Source of the DNA: Clostridia bacterium
GTDB taxonomy: Bacteria; Bacillota; UBA994; PWPR01
NCBI GenBank assembly: GCA_003557085.1
Contig: PWPR01000068.1
Span: 1 to 7,497, forward strand
Length of the DNA stretch: 7,497 nucleotides
Reading direction: 5' to 3'
The translations under genes were made by a program, and so were the position numbers. The notes under the pieces were generated by a model. The model made no database searches, was not told the origin of the DNA, and was given only the letters and a program-made list of their open reading frames with translations. Shown here in pieces: positions 1 through 5,678 of this stretch (within the stretch, counting starts at the first letter, position 1; each line of letters begins with the position of its first letter).

Positions 1-154
1 AGCAATTTCCAGAGGTATGTTTGCTAATATAAAAAGATTGCCTGAAGCAGGAAAGGGTTTAGAAGGAGTATATGAGAAATCTGAGGATTATATCAACCCA
101 TTTATTGATATTTTAGAGAATAAGTTAGGGATAGGAGGTAAAGTAAGTGAATAA
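1..154 (+). CDS. kamD: Lysine 5,6-aminomutase alpha subunit, C-terminal end (partial)
   Basis: Only the last 50 codons are present, read in frame from base 2 to the TAA at 152-154; the 5' end lies outside the window. The visible peptide includes GMFANIKRLPEAGKGLEGV followed by a YINPF segment, which resembles the C-terminus of the lysine 5,6-aminomutase large (alpha) subunit as I remember it. That protein is normally a little over 500 residues, so about nine tenths is missing here. The alpha subunit forms the barrel in which adenosylcobalamin and PLP drive migration of the terminal amino group of beta-lysine (or D-lysine). The gene overlaps kamE by 8 nt, as expected for two subunits of one enzyme. 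The fragment alone would be weak evidence; the call rests on the match plus the unmistakable kamE next to it. Confidence 0.85.
   Translation, partial: AISRGMFANIKRLPEAGKGLEGVYEKSEDYINPFIDILENKLGIGGKVSE
133..138 (+). promoter_or_regulatory. Ribosome binding site of kamE
   Basis: AGGAGG lies inside the kamD coding end, 8 nt before the GTG at 147. An in-frame TAA at 144-146 directly precedes that GTG, so no start further upstream is possible and the GTG is well supported. Confidence 0.85.
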
Positions 155-884
155 GATTAAGCCCTATGGTGATACGCTAAATGATGGTAAAGTCCAAGTT
201 TCATTTACTCTTCCTATTGAAAAGTCAGATAAAGGCGATGAAGCTGCACGCCAGATCGGCATTAAAATGGGATTGTCAGAAATAGAGATAGCTCATAGCG
301 CAGTGCTTGATAACACTTATAGCTTTTATATTTTGTATGGGTCTTTTGGGCAATCTATTGATTTAGATAAGATAAATGTGCATAAAGTCGAACTTCAAAA
401 AATGGATTTTTATGAGATTAATGAATATATTCAGAAATACATCGGAAGAAAAATAACTATTGTTGGGGCTTGTACTGGTACTGATGCACATACAGTAGGA
501 CTTGACGCAATTATGAACATGAAGGGATATGCTGGAGAGTATGGATTAGAAAGATATCCGCAAATAGAAGCTTATAACTTGGGGAGCCAAGTTGAAAACT
601 ATAAGCTAATAGAAAGAGCAAAAGAGTTGCAAGCAGATGCAATTTTAATATCACAAGTTGTAACACAAAAAGATATACATGTTAAGAACTTAACAGAGTT
701 TATAGAAATGGCACATGCAGAGAAGTTAAATGAAAAGTGTTTACTTATTATTGGTGGTCCTAGGATATCAAATGAGTTAGCGGCAGAGCTGGGATATGAC
801 GCTGGGTTTGGTAGAGGCACATTACCACCTGATGTAGCATCATTTGTAGTTACAGAAATTGTAAAAAGAAAAATGAACAAATAG
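147..884 (+). CDS. kamE: Lysine 5,6-aminomutase beta subunit (B12- and PLP-binding)
   Basis: This is the small subunit of the cytoplasmic, adenosylcobalamin- and PLP-dependent lysine 5,6-aminomutase, which converts beta-lysine to 3,5-diaminohexanoate (and D-lysine to 2,5-diaminohexanoate). The protein has 245 residues. An N-terminal dimerisation-type region (about 1-100) with KPYGDTLNDGKVQ is followed by a Rossmann-like B12 domain. The B12 motif DxHxxG is seen as DAHTVG with His115, the lower axial cobalt ligand. Eleven residues later, in MNMKGYAG, is Lys126, which corresponds to the PLP Schiff-base lysine (His133 and Lys144 in the Clostridium sticklandii enzyme, the same spacing). Other B12-fold elements are LISQVVTQ (about 167-174), IIGGPR (201-206) and GYDAGFGRG (216-224). 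It starts with GTG, overlaps kamD and is 12 nt from kal. It is about 18 residues shorter at the N-terminus than the C. sticklandii protein as I recall it. Confidence 0.96.
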   Translation: MNKIKPYGDTLNDGKVQVSFTLPIEKSDKGDEAARQIGIKMGLSEIEIAHSAVLDNTYSFYILYGSFGQSIDLDKINVHKVELQKMDFYEINEYIQKYIGRKITIVGACTGTDAHTVGLDAIMNMKGYAGEYGLERYPQIEAYNLGSQVENYKLIERAKELQADAILISQVVTQKDIHVKNLTEFIEMAHAEKLNEKCLLIIGGPRISNELAAELGYDAGFGRGTLPPDVASFVVTEIVKRKMNK

Positions 885-888
885 GAGG
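883..888 (+). promoter_or_regulatory. Ribosome binding site of kal, supporting a TTG start
   Basis: AGGAGG overlaps the kamE stop codon and lies 8 nt before the TTG at 897. The next in-frame ATG, at 909, would be 20 nt away, too far for this site, so the TTG is the better start. Confidence 0.8.
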
Positions 889-896
889 AATCTGAT

Positions 897-1283
897 TTGG
901 AGAAAGTAATGATAAGATTAAGAATGAGCAGCCATGATGCTCATTACGCTGGAGACTTAGTGGATGGTGCAAGAATGTTGCAATTATTTGGTGATGTTGC
1001 TACTGAATTGCTTATTAGAAACGATGGAGATGAAGGTCTTTTTGTTGCTTATGATAATGTAGAATTTTTAGCACCAGTTTATGCAGGGGACTATATTGAA
1101 GCTTTTGGTAAGATAACAAAAGTAGGGAACTCATCAAGAAAGATGGAGTTTACTGCTCAGAAAGTTATAACATCAGCTAAGATAGAAAGTCAGCCTTCTG
1201 CCTGCGATGTATTAAATGAGCCAGTTATCGTTGCAAAAGCAAGTGGGACATGTGTAGTTCCTAAAAATCTTCAGAGGAACTAA
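897..1283 (+). CDS. kal: 3-aminobutyryl-CoA ammonia-lyase (hotdog fold)
   Basis: Kal removes ammonia from L-3-aminobutyryl-CoA to give crotonyl-CoA (EC 4.3.1.14), the last lysine-specific step of the pathway. The product has 128 residues, the size of a single hotdog-fold domain. It opens with IRLRMSSHDAHYAGDLVDGA and continues with RMLQLFGDVATELLIR and EFLAPVYAGDYIEAFGKI; the SSHDAHY, LVDGARML and VYAGD segments are what I associate with Kal rather than with general thioesterases. Cytoplasmic; no signal peptide or membrane segment. It begins with TTG, 12 nt after kamE, and ends 4 nt before kce. The alternative, a generic hotdog thioesterase or dehydratase, is much less likely given the neighbours on both sides. 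Catalytic residues are not assigned here. Confidence 0.93.
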   Translation: MEKVMIRLRMSSHDAHYAGDLVDGARMLQLFGDVATELLIRNDGDEGLFVAYDNVEFLAPVYAGDYIEAFGKITKVGNSSRKMEFTAQKVITSAKIESQPSACDVLNEPVIVAKASGTCVVPKNLQRN

Positions 1284-1287
1284 TGTT

Positions 1288-2109
1288 ATGCAAAAACTTA
1301 TAATTACAGCTGCTATATGTGGTGCAGAAGGTACTAAACAAGATAATCCAAACCTCCCAATCACTCCCTTAGAACTAGCAAGAGAAGCAAAGTTAGCTTA
1401 TGAAGCTGGAGCTAGTATTATTCATTTGCATGTAAGAGATGAAAAAGGTGAACCAACTCAATGTGGTAAAACATTTGACAAAACGATTAAGCTTATCAGA
1501 GAAAAATGCCCTGATGTTATCATACAACCATCTACTGGTGGGGCTGTCGGGATGACTAAAGAGGAAAGAAAGCAGCCACTAGATCTTGATGTAGAAATGG
1601 CAACATTAACAACAGGAACTGTTAATTTTGGTGATGGAGTTTTCTATAACTCTCCAGAGTATATTGAATATTTTGCAAGTATTATGCAAGATAATAATAT
1701 TAAGCCAGAAATTGAAGTTTTTGAAGTAGGAATGATAAACAATGCTTTGAATTTATTGAAAAGAGGACTCATAGAGGCTCCACTTCATTTCGATTTTGTT
1801 ATGGGAGTTCCGGGGGGAATACCAGGAACAATTAAAAATCTTACACTCTTAGTAGAAACCGTCCCAGAAGGATCTACATGGACAGTTGCGGGTATAGGAA
1901 GATCAGAACTGCCTTTAGCTGCAGCTGCAATAATTATGGGTGGACATGTGAGGGTTGGATTTGAGGACAACTTATACTATAGATATAAACAATTAGCAAA
2001 AAGTAATGCTGAATTAGTGTCACGAGTCGTTAGGTTAGCTAAAGAACTAGAAAGAGAGATAGCTAGCCCACATGAAGCTAGAGAAATATTAGGTCTTATT
2101 AAGGAGTAA
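1288..2109 (+). CDS. kce: 3-keto-5-aminohexanoate cleavage enzyme (BKACE/DUF849 family)
   Basis: Kce performs a Claisen-type cleavage: 3-keto-5-aminohexanoate plus acetyl-CoA gives acetoacetate and 3-aminobutyryl-CoA (EC 2.3.1.247). The product has 273 residues, normal for this TIM-barrel family. The zinc-binding pair is in HLHVRD (His46, His48), and the likely third zinc ligand is Glu226 in RVGFEDNLY. Residues lining the active site in the characterised Cloacimonas enzyme have plausible counterparts: Glu14 in CGAEG, Ser82 in QPSTGG, Thr106, Glu143 in EIEVFE, Arg222 and Asp227 (the last group shifted by 4 from the published numbering as I remember it). A ribosome site AGAGGA at 1273-1278 serves the ATG at 1288. 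Many BKACE relatives act on other beta-keto acids; placement between kal and kamA makes the lysine substrate by far the most likely. Confidence 0.95.
   Translation: MQKLIITAAICGAEGTKQDNPNLPITPLELAREAKLAYEAGASIIHLHVRDEKGEPTQCGKTFDKTIKLIREKCPDVIIQPSTGGAVGMTKEERKQPLDLDVEMATLTTGTVNFGDGVFYNSPEYIEYFASIMQDNNIKPEIEVFEVGMINNALNLLKRGLIEAPLHFDFVMGVPGGIPGTIKNLTLLVETVPEGSTWTVAGIGRSELPLAAAAIIMGGHVRVGFEDNLYYRYKQLAKSNAELVSRVVRLAKELEREIASPHEAREILGLIKE
2101..2106 (+). promoter_or_regulatory. Ribosome binding site of kamA
   Basis: AAGGAG lies in the last codons of kce, 7 nt before the ATG at 2114. This suggests translation of kamA is coupled to kce. Confidence 0.75.
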
Positions 2110-2113
2110 CTCA

Positions 2114-3328
2114 ATGAATAAAAATGTTGGAAAAGATTACTGGAAAGATGTTGACAAAACTAAGTGGGAAGATTGGCATTGGCAAGTAAGAAATAGGGTT
2201 AGTGATCTTGAACAATTGGACCAGATTATAAATCTTAATGAAGCTGAAAGAAAAGGTGTAACAAAATGCTTGGCAAGTTACAAGATGGCTATCACACCAT
2301 ATTATGCATCTCTAATAGAAGAGAATGATAGCAATTGTCCGATAAGAATGCAAGCTGTACCAACAGAAAATGAAGTTTTGAAAAGCACGTATGATATGGA
2401 TGATCCATTGCATGAAGATCAAGATTCTCCTGCTCCTGGATTAACTCATCGCTACCCTGATAGAGTTCTTTTTCTAATAACAGATCAATGTTCAATGTAT
2501 TGCAGACACTGTACTAGAAGAAGATATGCTGGAAGTCAAGACAGTGCTCGACCACTAAAAGATATTGATGCTGCTATTGAGTATATCAAGAGTAACTCAG
2601 TAATTAGAGATGTCTTGCTTTCTGGAGGGGATGCTCTTTTAGTAAGTGATGAAAGATTAGAATATATTATAAAAAAGTTAAGAGATATAGAGCATGTTGA
2701 AATAATTAGAATTGGAACAAGGGCTCCTGTTGTAATGCCTCAAAGAATTACTAAGGAGTTAGTAGGAATTCTAAGTAAGTACCACCCTATATGGCTTAAC
2801 ACTCACTTTAATCATCCTAAAGAAGTCACACCAAGAGCAGAGGAGGCGTTAGCTTTATTGGCTAATGCTGGTATACCATTAGGTAATCAGAGCGTCTTAT
2901 TAAGAGGTATAAATGATTGTCCTTATATTATGAAAGATTTAGTACATAAATTAGTAAAAAACAGAGTACGACCTTATTACATTTACCAATGTGATCTTTC
3001 TACTGGGATATCACATTTTAGAACTACTGTTAATAAAGGAATAGAAATCATTGAAATGCTAAGAGGACACACCTCAGGGTTTGCAGTTCCTACTTTTGTA
3101 GTAGATGCACCAGGCGGTGGTGGCAAAATACCTGTAGGTCCACAATACTTGGTATCACATGTTGGAAATAAAGTAATTTTAAGAAACTATGAAGGAGTAA
3201 TTGCTGCCTATGCAGAACCTACAGATTATACTAATCCATGTGTAGACTGTGAGGAATGTGAGAATATAACATCTTGCAATTCAATTGGAGTAGAAAAGCT
3301 ATTTAGAGGTGATGCAGTTAGTCTTTAA
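2114..3328 (+). CDS. kamA: L-lysine 2,3-aminomutase (radical SAM, PLP)
   Basis: KamA converts L-lysine to L-beta-lysine (EC 5.4.3.2), the entry step of the pathway. The product has 404 residues against about 416 for the Clostridium subterminale enzyme. The N-terminal part has the WEDWHWQVRNR segment typical of the family. The radical SAM cluster motif CxxxCxxC is CSMYCRHC (Cys126, Cys130, Cys133), followed by TRRR with Arg135 for the substrate carboxylate. LLSGGDALL (168-176) fits the SAM-binding GGD element. PGGGGKIP carries the PLP lysine, Lys338. Asp294 (YQCDLSTG) and Asp331 (VVDAPGG) match the two aspartates that bind the side-chain ammonium and favour lysine over glutamate. C-terminal cysteines 376, 379, 382 and 388, with Cys269, probably form the interdomain zinc site, although the spacing looks different from C. 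subterminale. It sits 4 nt after kce, whereas it is commonly near the front of such clusters. Confidence 0.97.
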   Translation: MNKNVGKDYWKDVDKTKWEDWHWQVRNRVSDLEQLDQIINLNEAERKGVTKCLASYKMAITPYYASLIEENDSNCPIRMQAVPTENEVLKSTYDMDDPLHEDQDSPAPGLTHRYPDRVLFLITDQCSMYCRHCTRRRYAGSQDSARPLKDIDAAIEYIKSNSVIRDVLLSGGDALLVSDERLEYIIKKLRDIEHVEIIRIGTRAPVVMPQRITKELVGILSKYHPIWLNTHFNHPKEVTPRAEEALALLANAGIPLGNQSVLLRGINDCPYIMKDLVHKLVKNRVRPYYIYQCDLSTGISHFRTTVNKGIEIIEMLRGHTSGFAVPTFVVDAPGGGGKIPVGPQYLVSHVGNKVILRNYEGVIAAYAEPTDYTNPCVDCEECENITSCNSIGVEKLFRGDAVSL

Positions 3329-3372
3329 CCAAAAGAGTTAGAAAGACACAATAGAAAATAGGAGGTAAGCTA
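3329..3372 (+). promoter_or_regulatory. Longest intergenic gap, with ribosome binding site of crt
   Basis: This 44-nt A-rich spacer separates the lysine-specific genes from the acyl-CoA genes. It contains AGGAGG at 3360-3365, 7 nt before the crt ATG. I see no convincing -35/-10 pair, no inverted repeat and no T-run, so transcription most likely reads through. A weak internal promoter cannot be excluded by eye. Confidence 0.6.
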
Positions 3373-4152
3373 ATGTCATACAAGTATATTAAGTTTGAAG
3401 TGGAAGATCATGTTGCTCTAATAACTGTTAACAGACCAAAAGCTTTGAATGCTTTGAACTCTGATACTTTGAGAGAAATTGAGAAAGCAGTAGAAGATAT
3501 TGCATCTGATGATAGTATTTACATAATGGTCTTTACTGGTGAAGGCAAGTCTTTTGTTGCAGGTGCAGATATTGGTGAGATGAAAGGCTTTACAGCTGAG
3601 GAAGCAAGAAGGTTTGCAAAGCTAGGGCATCAAGTCTTTAATAGAATTTCATCTTTATGTAAGCCAAGTATTGCTGCAATTAATGGTTATGCACTTGGGG
3701 GAGGCTGTGAACTAGCACTAGCTTGTGATATTAGAATAGCATCAAACAAAGTTAGAATGGGCCAACCAGAAGTTGGACTAGGAATAACCCCAGGTTTTGG
3801 TGCTACAAAAAGGTTAGTTGAGGTTGTTGGGCAAGCAAAAGCTAAAGAGTTGATTTTTACAGGAGAGTATTTAAACGCAGAGGAAGCTTTGAAAATTGGT
3901 TTAGTTAATAAAGTAGTTGATATGGATGAACTAATGCCAGTAACAATGAAAATGGCTCAAACAATGGCTTCAAAAGCCCAATTAGCCCTTAGGTATTCAA
4001 AGCTTGCTATTGAACAAAGCATCTATGCTGATCATCAAACAGCTAGTCATATTGAAACGTCCGCATTCGCACTATGTTTTGCTAATGAAGACCAAAAAGA
4101 AGGTATGAGTGCTTTTCTAGAAAAAAGAAATCCAGACTTTAAATGTAAATAA
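3373..4152 (+). CDS. crt: 3-hydroxybutyryl-CoA dehydratase / short-chain enoyl-CoA hydratase (crotonase)
   Basis: Crotonase reversibly hydrates crotonyl-CoA to 3-hydroxybutyryl-CoA. The protein has 259 residues, the standard crotonase length. Visible features are NRPKALNALN (20-29), the oxyanion-hole segments SFVAGADIGEM (60-70) and NGYALGGGCELALACDIRIA (104-123), and MGQPEVGLGITPGFG (129-143). The two catalytic glutamates, Glu113 and Glu133, are 20 residues apart, as in rat enoyl-CoA hydratase (Glu144 and Glu164). The gene is followed at once by hbd, the enzyme that uses its product. The textbook lysine route takes crotonyl-CoA straight to butyryl-CoA, so this gene adds either an oxidative branch or the acetyl-CoA-to-butyrate route. 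Crotonases are diverse; the short-chain assignment rests on Clostridium-like motifs and the hbd-thl neighbours. Confidence 0.92.
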   Translation: MSYKYIKFEVEDHVALITVNRPKALNALNSDTLREIEKAVEDIASDDSIYIMVFTGEGKSFVAGADIGEMKGFTAEEARRFAKLGHQVFNRISSLCKPSIAAINGYALGGGCELALACDIRIASNKVRMGQPEVGLGITPGFGATKRLVEVVGQAKAKELIFTGEYLNAEEALKIGLVNKVVDMDELMPVTMKMAQTMASKAQLALRYSKLAIEQSIYADHQTASHIETSAFALCFANEDQKEGMSAFLEKRNPDFKCK

Positions 4153-4157
4153 AGGAG
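4152..4157 (+). promoter_or_regulatory. Ribosome binding site that decides the hbd start
   Basis: AAGGAG ends at the first G of the GTG at 4157, so that GTG lies in the ribosome site itself and cannot be the start. The TTG at 4166 is 8 nt downstream, an ideal distance. Confidence 0.85.
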
Positions 4158-4165
4158 TGTACAAT

Positions 4166-5011
4166 TTGATTAAAAAAGTAGGAGTAATTGGTGCTGGAAC
4201 TATGGGGACCGGGATTGTGCAAGTTTTAGCACAAAATAATTATGAGACACTATTATGTGATAGAGACATAGATATTGCAAAAAGAAGCTTAGAGAGAATT
4301 GCCAGTATTTTTGATAGACTCATTTCTAAAGATAGAATGACTATTGAAAATAAGGATGCAGCATTAGCAAGAATATCTACTGTAAACAGTTTAGACCAGT
4401 TAAAGGATTGCGACTTGGTTATTGAAGCAGCTACTGAGAACATGAATGTTAAAAAAACTATTATGAGTGATGTATCAAAAATATGTAAAGATAATACTAT
4501 TTTAGCTACAAATACATCCTCTCTTTCTATAACAGAACTGTCACAGGCAGTAGAATATCCAGAAAACTTAATAGGGATTCATTTTTTCAATCCAGTTCCT
4601 TTAATGCAGTTGGTTGAGTTAATTAAAGGTCTCAGTACTTCAAAAGAAGTTTTTGAAAAATCACTTAATTTTATCAATAGTATCAACAAGAAACCAGTTG
4701 AAGTTGAAGAAGCTCCAGGTTTTGTAGTTAATCGTATTCTTATCCCTATGATTAACGAAGCTATAGGTGTTTATGCTGATGGAGTGGCTAGCAAAGAAGA
4801 TATAGACCTATCTATGAAACTTGGTGCGAACCATCCTCTAGGACCTTTAGCTTTAGCAGATTTAATTGGCTTAGATGTTTGCTTAGCCATCATGGAAGTT
4901 TTGCATGAGGAATTTGGCGAAGATAAGTATAGACCTCATCCTTTACTTAAAAAGATGGTTAGGGGTAACTATTTAGGAAGAAAAACTAAGCAAGGCTTCT
5001 ACAACTATTAA
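4166..5011 (+). CDS. hbd: 3-hydroxybutyryl-CoA dehydrogenase
   Basis: Hbd interconverts (S)-3-hydroxybutyryl-CoA and acetoacetyl-CoA with a nicotinamide cofactor. From the TTG at 4166 the product has 281 residues, close to the 282 of the Clostridium acetobutylicum enzyme; its N-terminus, MIKKVGVIGAGTMG, then aligns with that family without extra residues. The Rossmann motif GAGTMG is at 9-14. Asp32, at the end of the second strand (LLCDRD), suggests a preference for NADH over NADPH. Catalytic residues inferred from the family are Ser118, His139 (GIHFFNPVPLMQLVELI), Glu151 and Asn189 (PGFVVNR). The C-terminal helical domain contains GANHPLGPLALADLIGLD, and the end GRKTKQGFYNY is typical. It lies 13 nt after crt and forms a crotonyl-CoA to acetoacetyl-CoA pair with it. 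Confidence 0.95.
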   Translation: MIKKVGVIGAGTMGTGIVQVLAQNNYETLLCDRDIDIAKRSLERIASIFDRLISKDRMTIENKDAALARISTVNSLDQLKDCDLVIEAATENMNVKKTIMSDVSKICKDNTILATNTSSLSITELSQAVEYPENLIGIHFFNPVPLMQLVELIKGLSTSKEVFEKSLNFINSINKKPVEVEEAPGFVVNRILIPMINEAIGVYADGVASKEDIDLSMKLGANHPLGPLALADLIGLDVCLAIMEVLHEEFGEDKYRPHPLLKKMVRGNYLGRKTKQGFYNY

Positions 5012-5012
5012 T

Positions 5013-5018
5013 GGGGTG
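5013..5018 (+). promoter_or_regulatory. Ribosome binding site that decides the atoD start
   Basis: GGGGTG (one mismatch to the GAGGTG part of the consensus) includes the possible GTG start at 5016-5018, which is therefore unlikely to be used. The TTG at 5025 lies 6 nt downstream. Confidence 0.65.
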
Positions 5019-5024
5019 GATAAT

Positions 5025-5678
5025 TTGAGTAAAATAATTAACAGGCAAGAGTTTGCTGATTTATTAAGAGATGATTTATCAATCATGGTAGGAGGCTTTT
5101 TAGGAGTTGGTACGCCAGAAAGCTTGATAGATGCAGTTATTGAAAGCGGAATTAAGGATATAACGCTAATTTGTAACGATACAGGTTTTCCTGATAAGGG
5201 TGTAGGAAAATGGATAACTAAAAAAATAGTAAAAAAAGCAATTACTTCACATATTGGTACTAATCCTGAATCGGGTAATCAATTAAATAGTGGTGAAACT
5301 CTTTTTGATTTAACACCTCAAGGAACGTTAGCTGAGCAAATTAGAGCAGCAGGTGCTGGATTAGGTGGAATTTTGACTCCAACTGGGATAGGGACAATCG
5401 CTGCTGAAGGCAAAGAAATTATTAAAATAAAAGAGAAAGAGTATATTTTAGAAGAAGCATTAAGTGCTGATATGGCATTTATAAAGGCTGTAAAGGCAGA
5501 CAAAAAAGGAAATCTTGTGTACATTAAAGCAGCACGAAACTTCAATCCAATCATGGCATTTGCAGCAGATATAGTGGTTGCAGAAGTAGATGAGATCGTT
5601 GAAGCTGGTGAAATCGACCCAGATAACGTTGTTACACCAAGCGTCTTAGTGGATTACATCGTTTTGGGGGTGAAATAA
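5025..5678 (+). CDS. atoD: Butyryl-CoA:acetoacetate CoA-transferase, alpha subunit
   Basis: This is the alpha subunit of a family I CoA-transferase that moves CoA from butyryl-CoA to acetoacetate, releasing butyrate and giving acetoacetyl-CoA (EC 2.8.3.9). From the TTG at 5025 the product has 217 residues, like the C. acetobutylicum CtfA and Escherichia coli AtoD subunits. The CoA-transferase signature GGFLGVGTP is at 23-31. Further family segments are NDTGFPDKGVGKWI, SHIGTNPESG, LTPQGTLAEQIRAAGAGLGG and RNFNPIMAFAADIVVAE. The gene overlaps atoA by one base (TAATG), consistent with equal production of the subunits. An acetate or another short acyl group could serve as partner; the substrate pair given here is inferred from the lysine cluster, in which acetoacetate is formed by Kce and must be activated. 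Confidence 0.92.
   Translation: MSKIINRQEFADLLRDDLSIMVGGFLGVGTPESLIDAVIESGIKDITLICNDTGFPDKGVGKWITKKIVKKAITSHIGTNPESGNQLNSGETLFDLTPQGTLAEQIRAAGAGLGGILTPTGIGTIAAEGKEIIKIKEKEYILEEALSADMAFIKAVKADKKGNLVYIKAARNFNPIMAFAADIVVAEVDEIVEAGEIDPDNVVTPSVLVDYIVLGVK

Noticed and set aside
599..880. Open reading frame on the minus strand opposite kamE, and similar minus-strand frames opposite kce, kamA, hbd, atoD, atoA and thl
   Set aside because: All lie wholly or almost wholly inside well-identified plus-strand genes. Their products show low-complexity, shadow-like composition and no recognisable domains.
2114..3328. KamA as AblA (beta-lysine osmolyte synthesis), EpmB (modification of elongation factor P) or glutamate 2,3-aminomutase
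   Set aside because: No acetyltransferase ablB is adjacent. The protein has the full C-terminal region that EpmB lacks. The two aspartates that mark lysine specificity are present, and the gene sits among lysine fermentation genes.
3329..3372. Possible promoter or terminator between kamA and crt
   Set aside because: No hairpin, T-run or credible -35/-10 pair is visible in the 44 nt; only the crt ribosome site can be supported.
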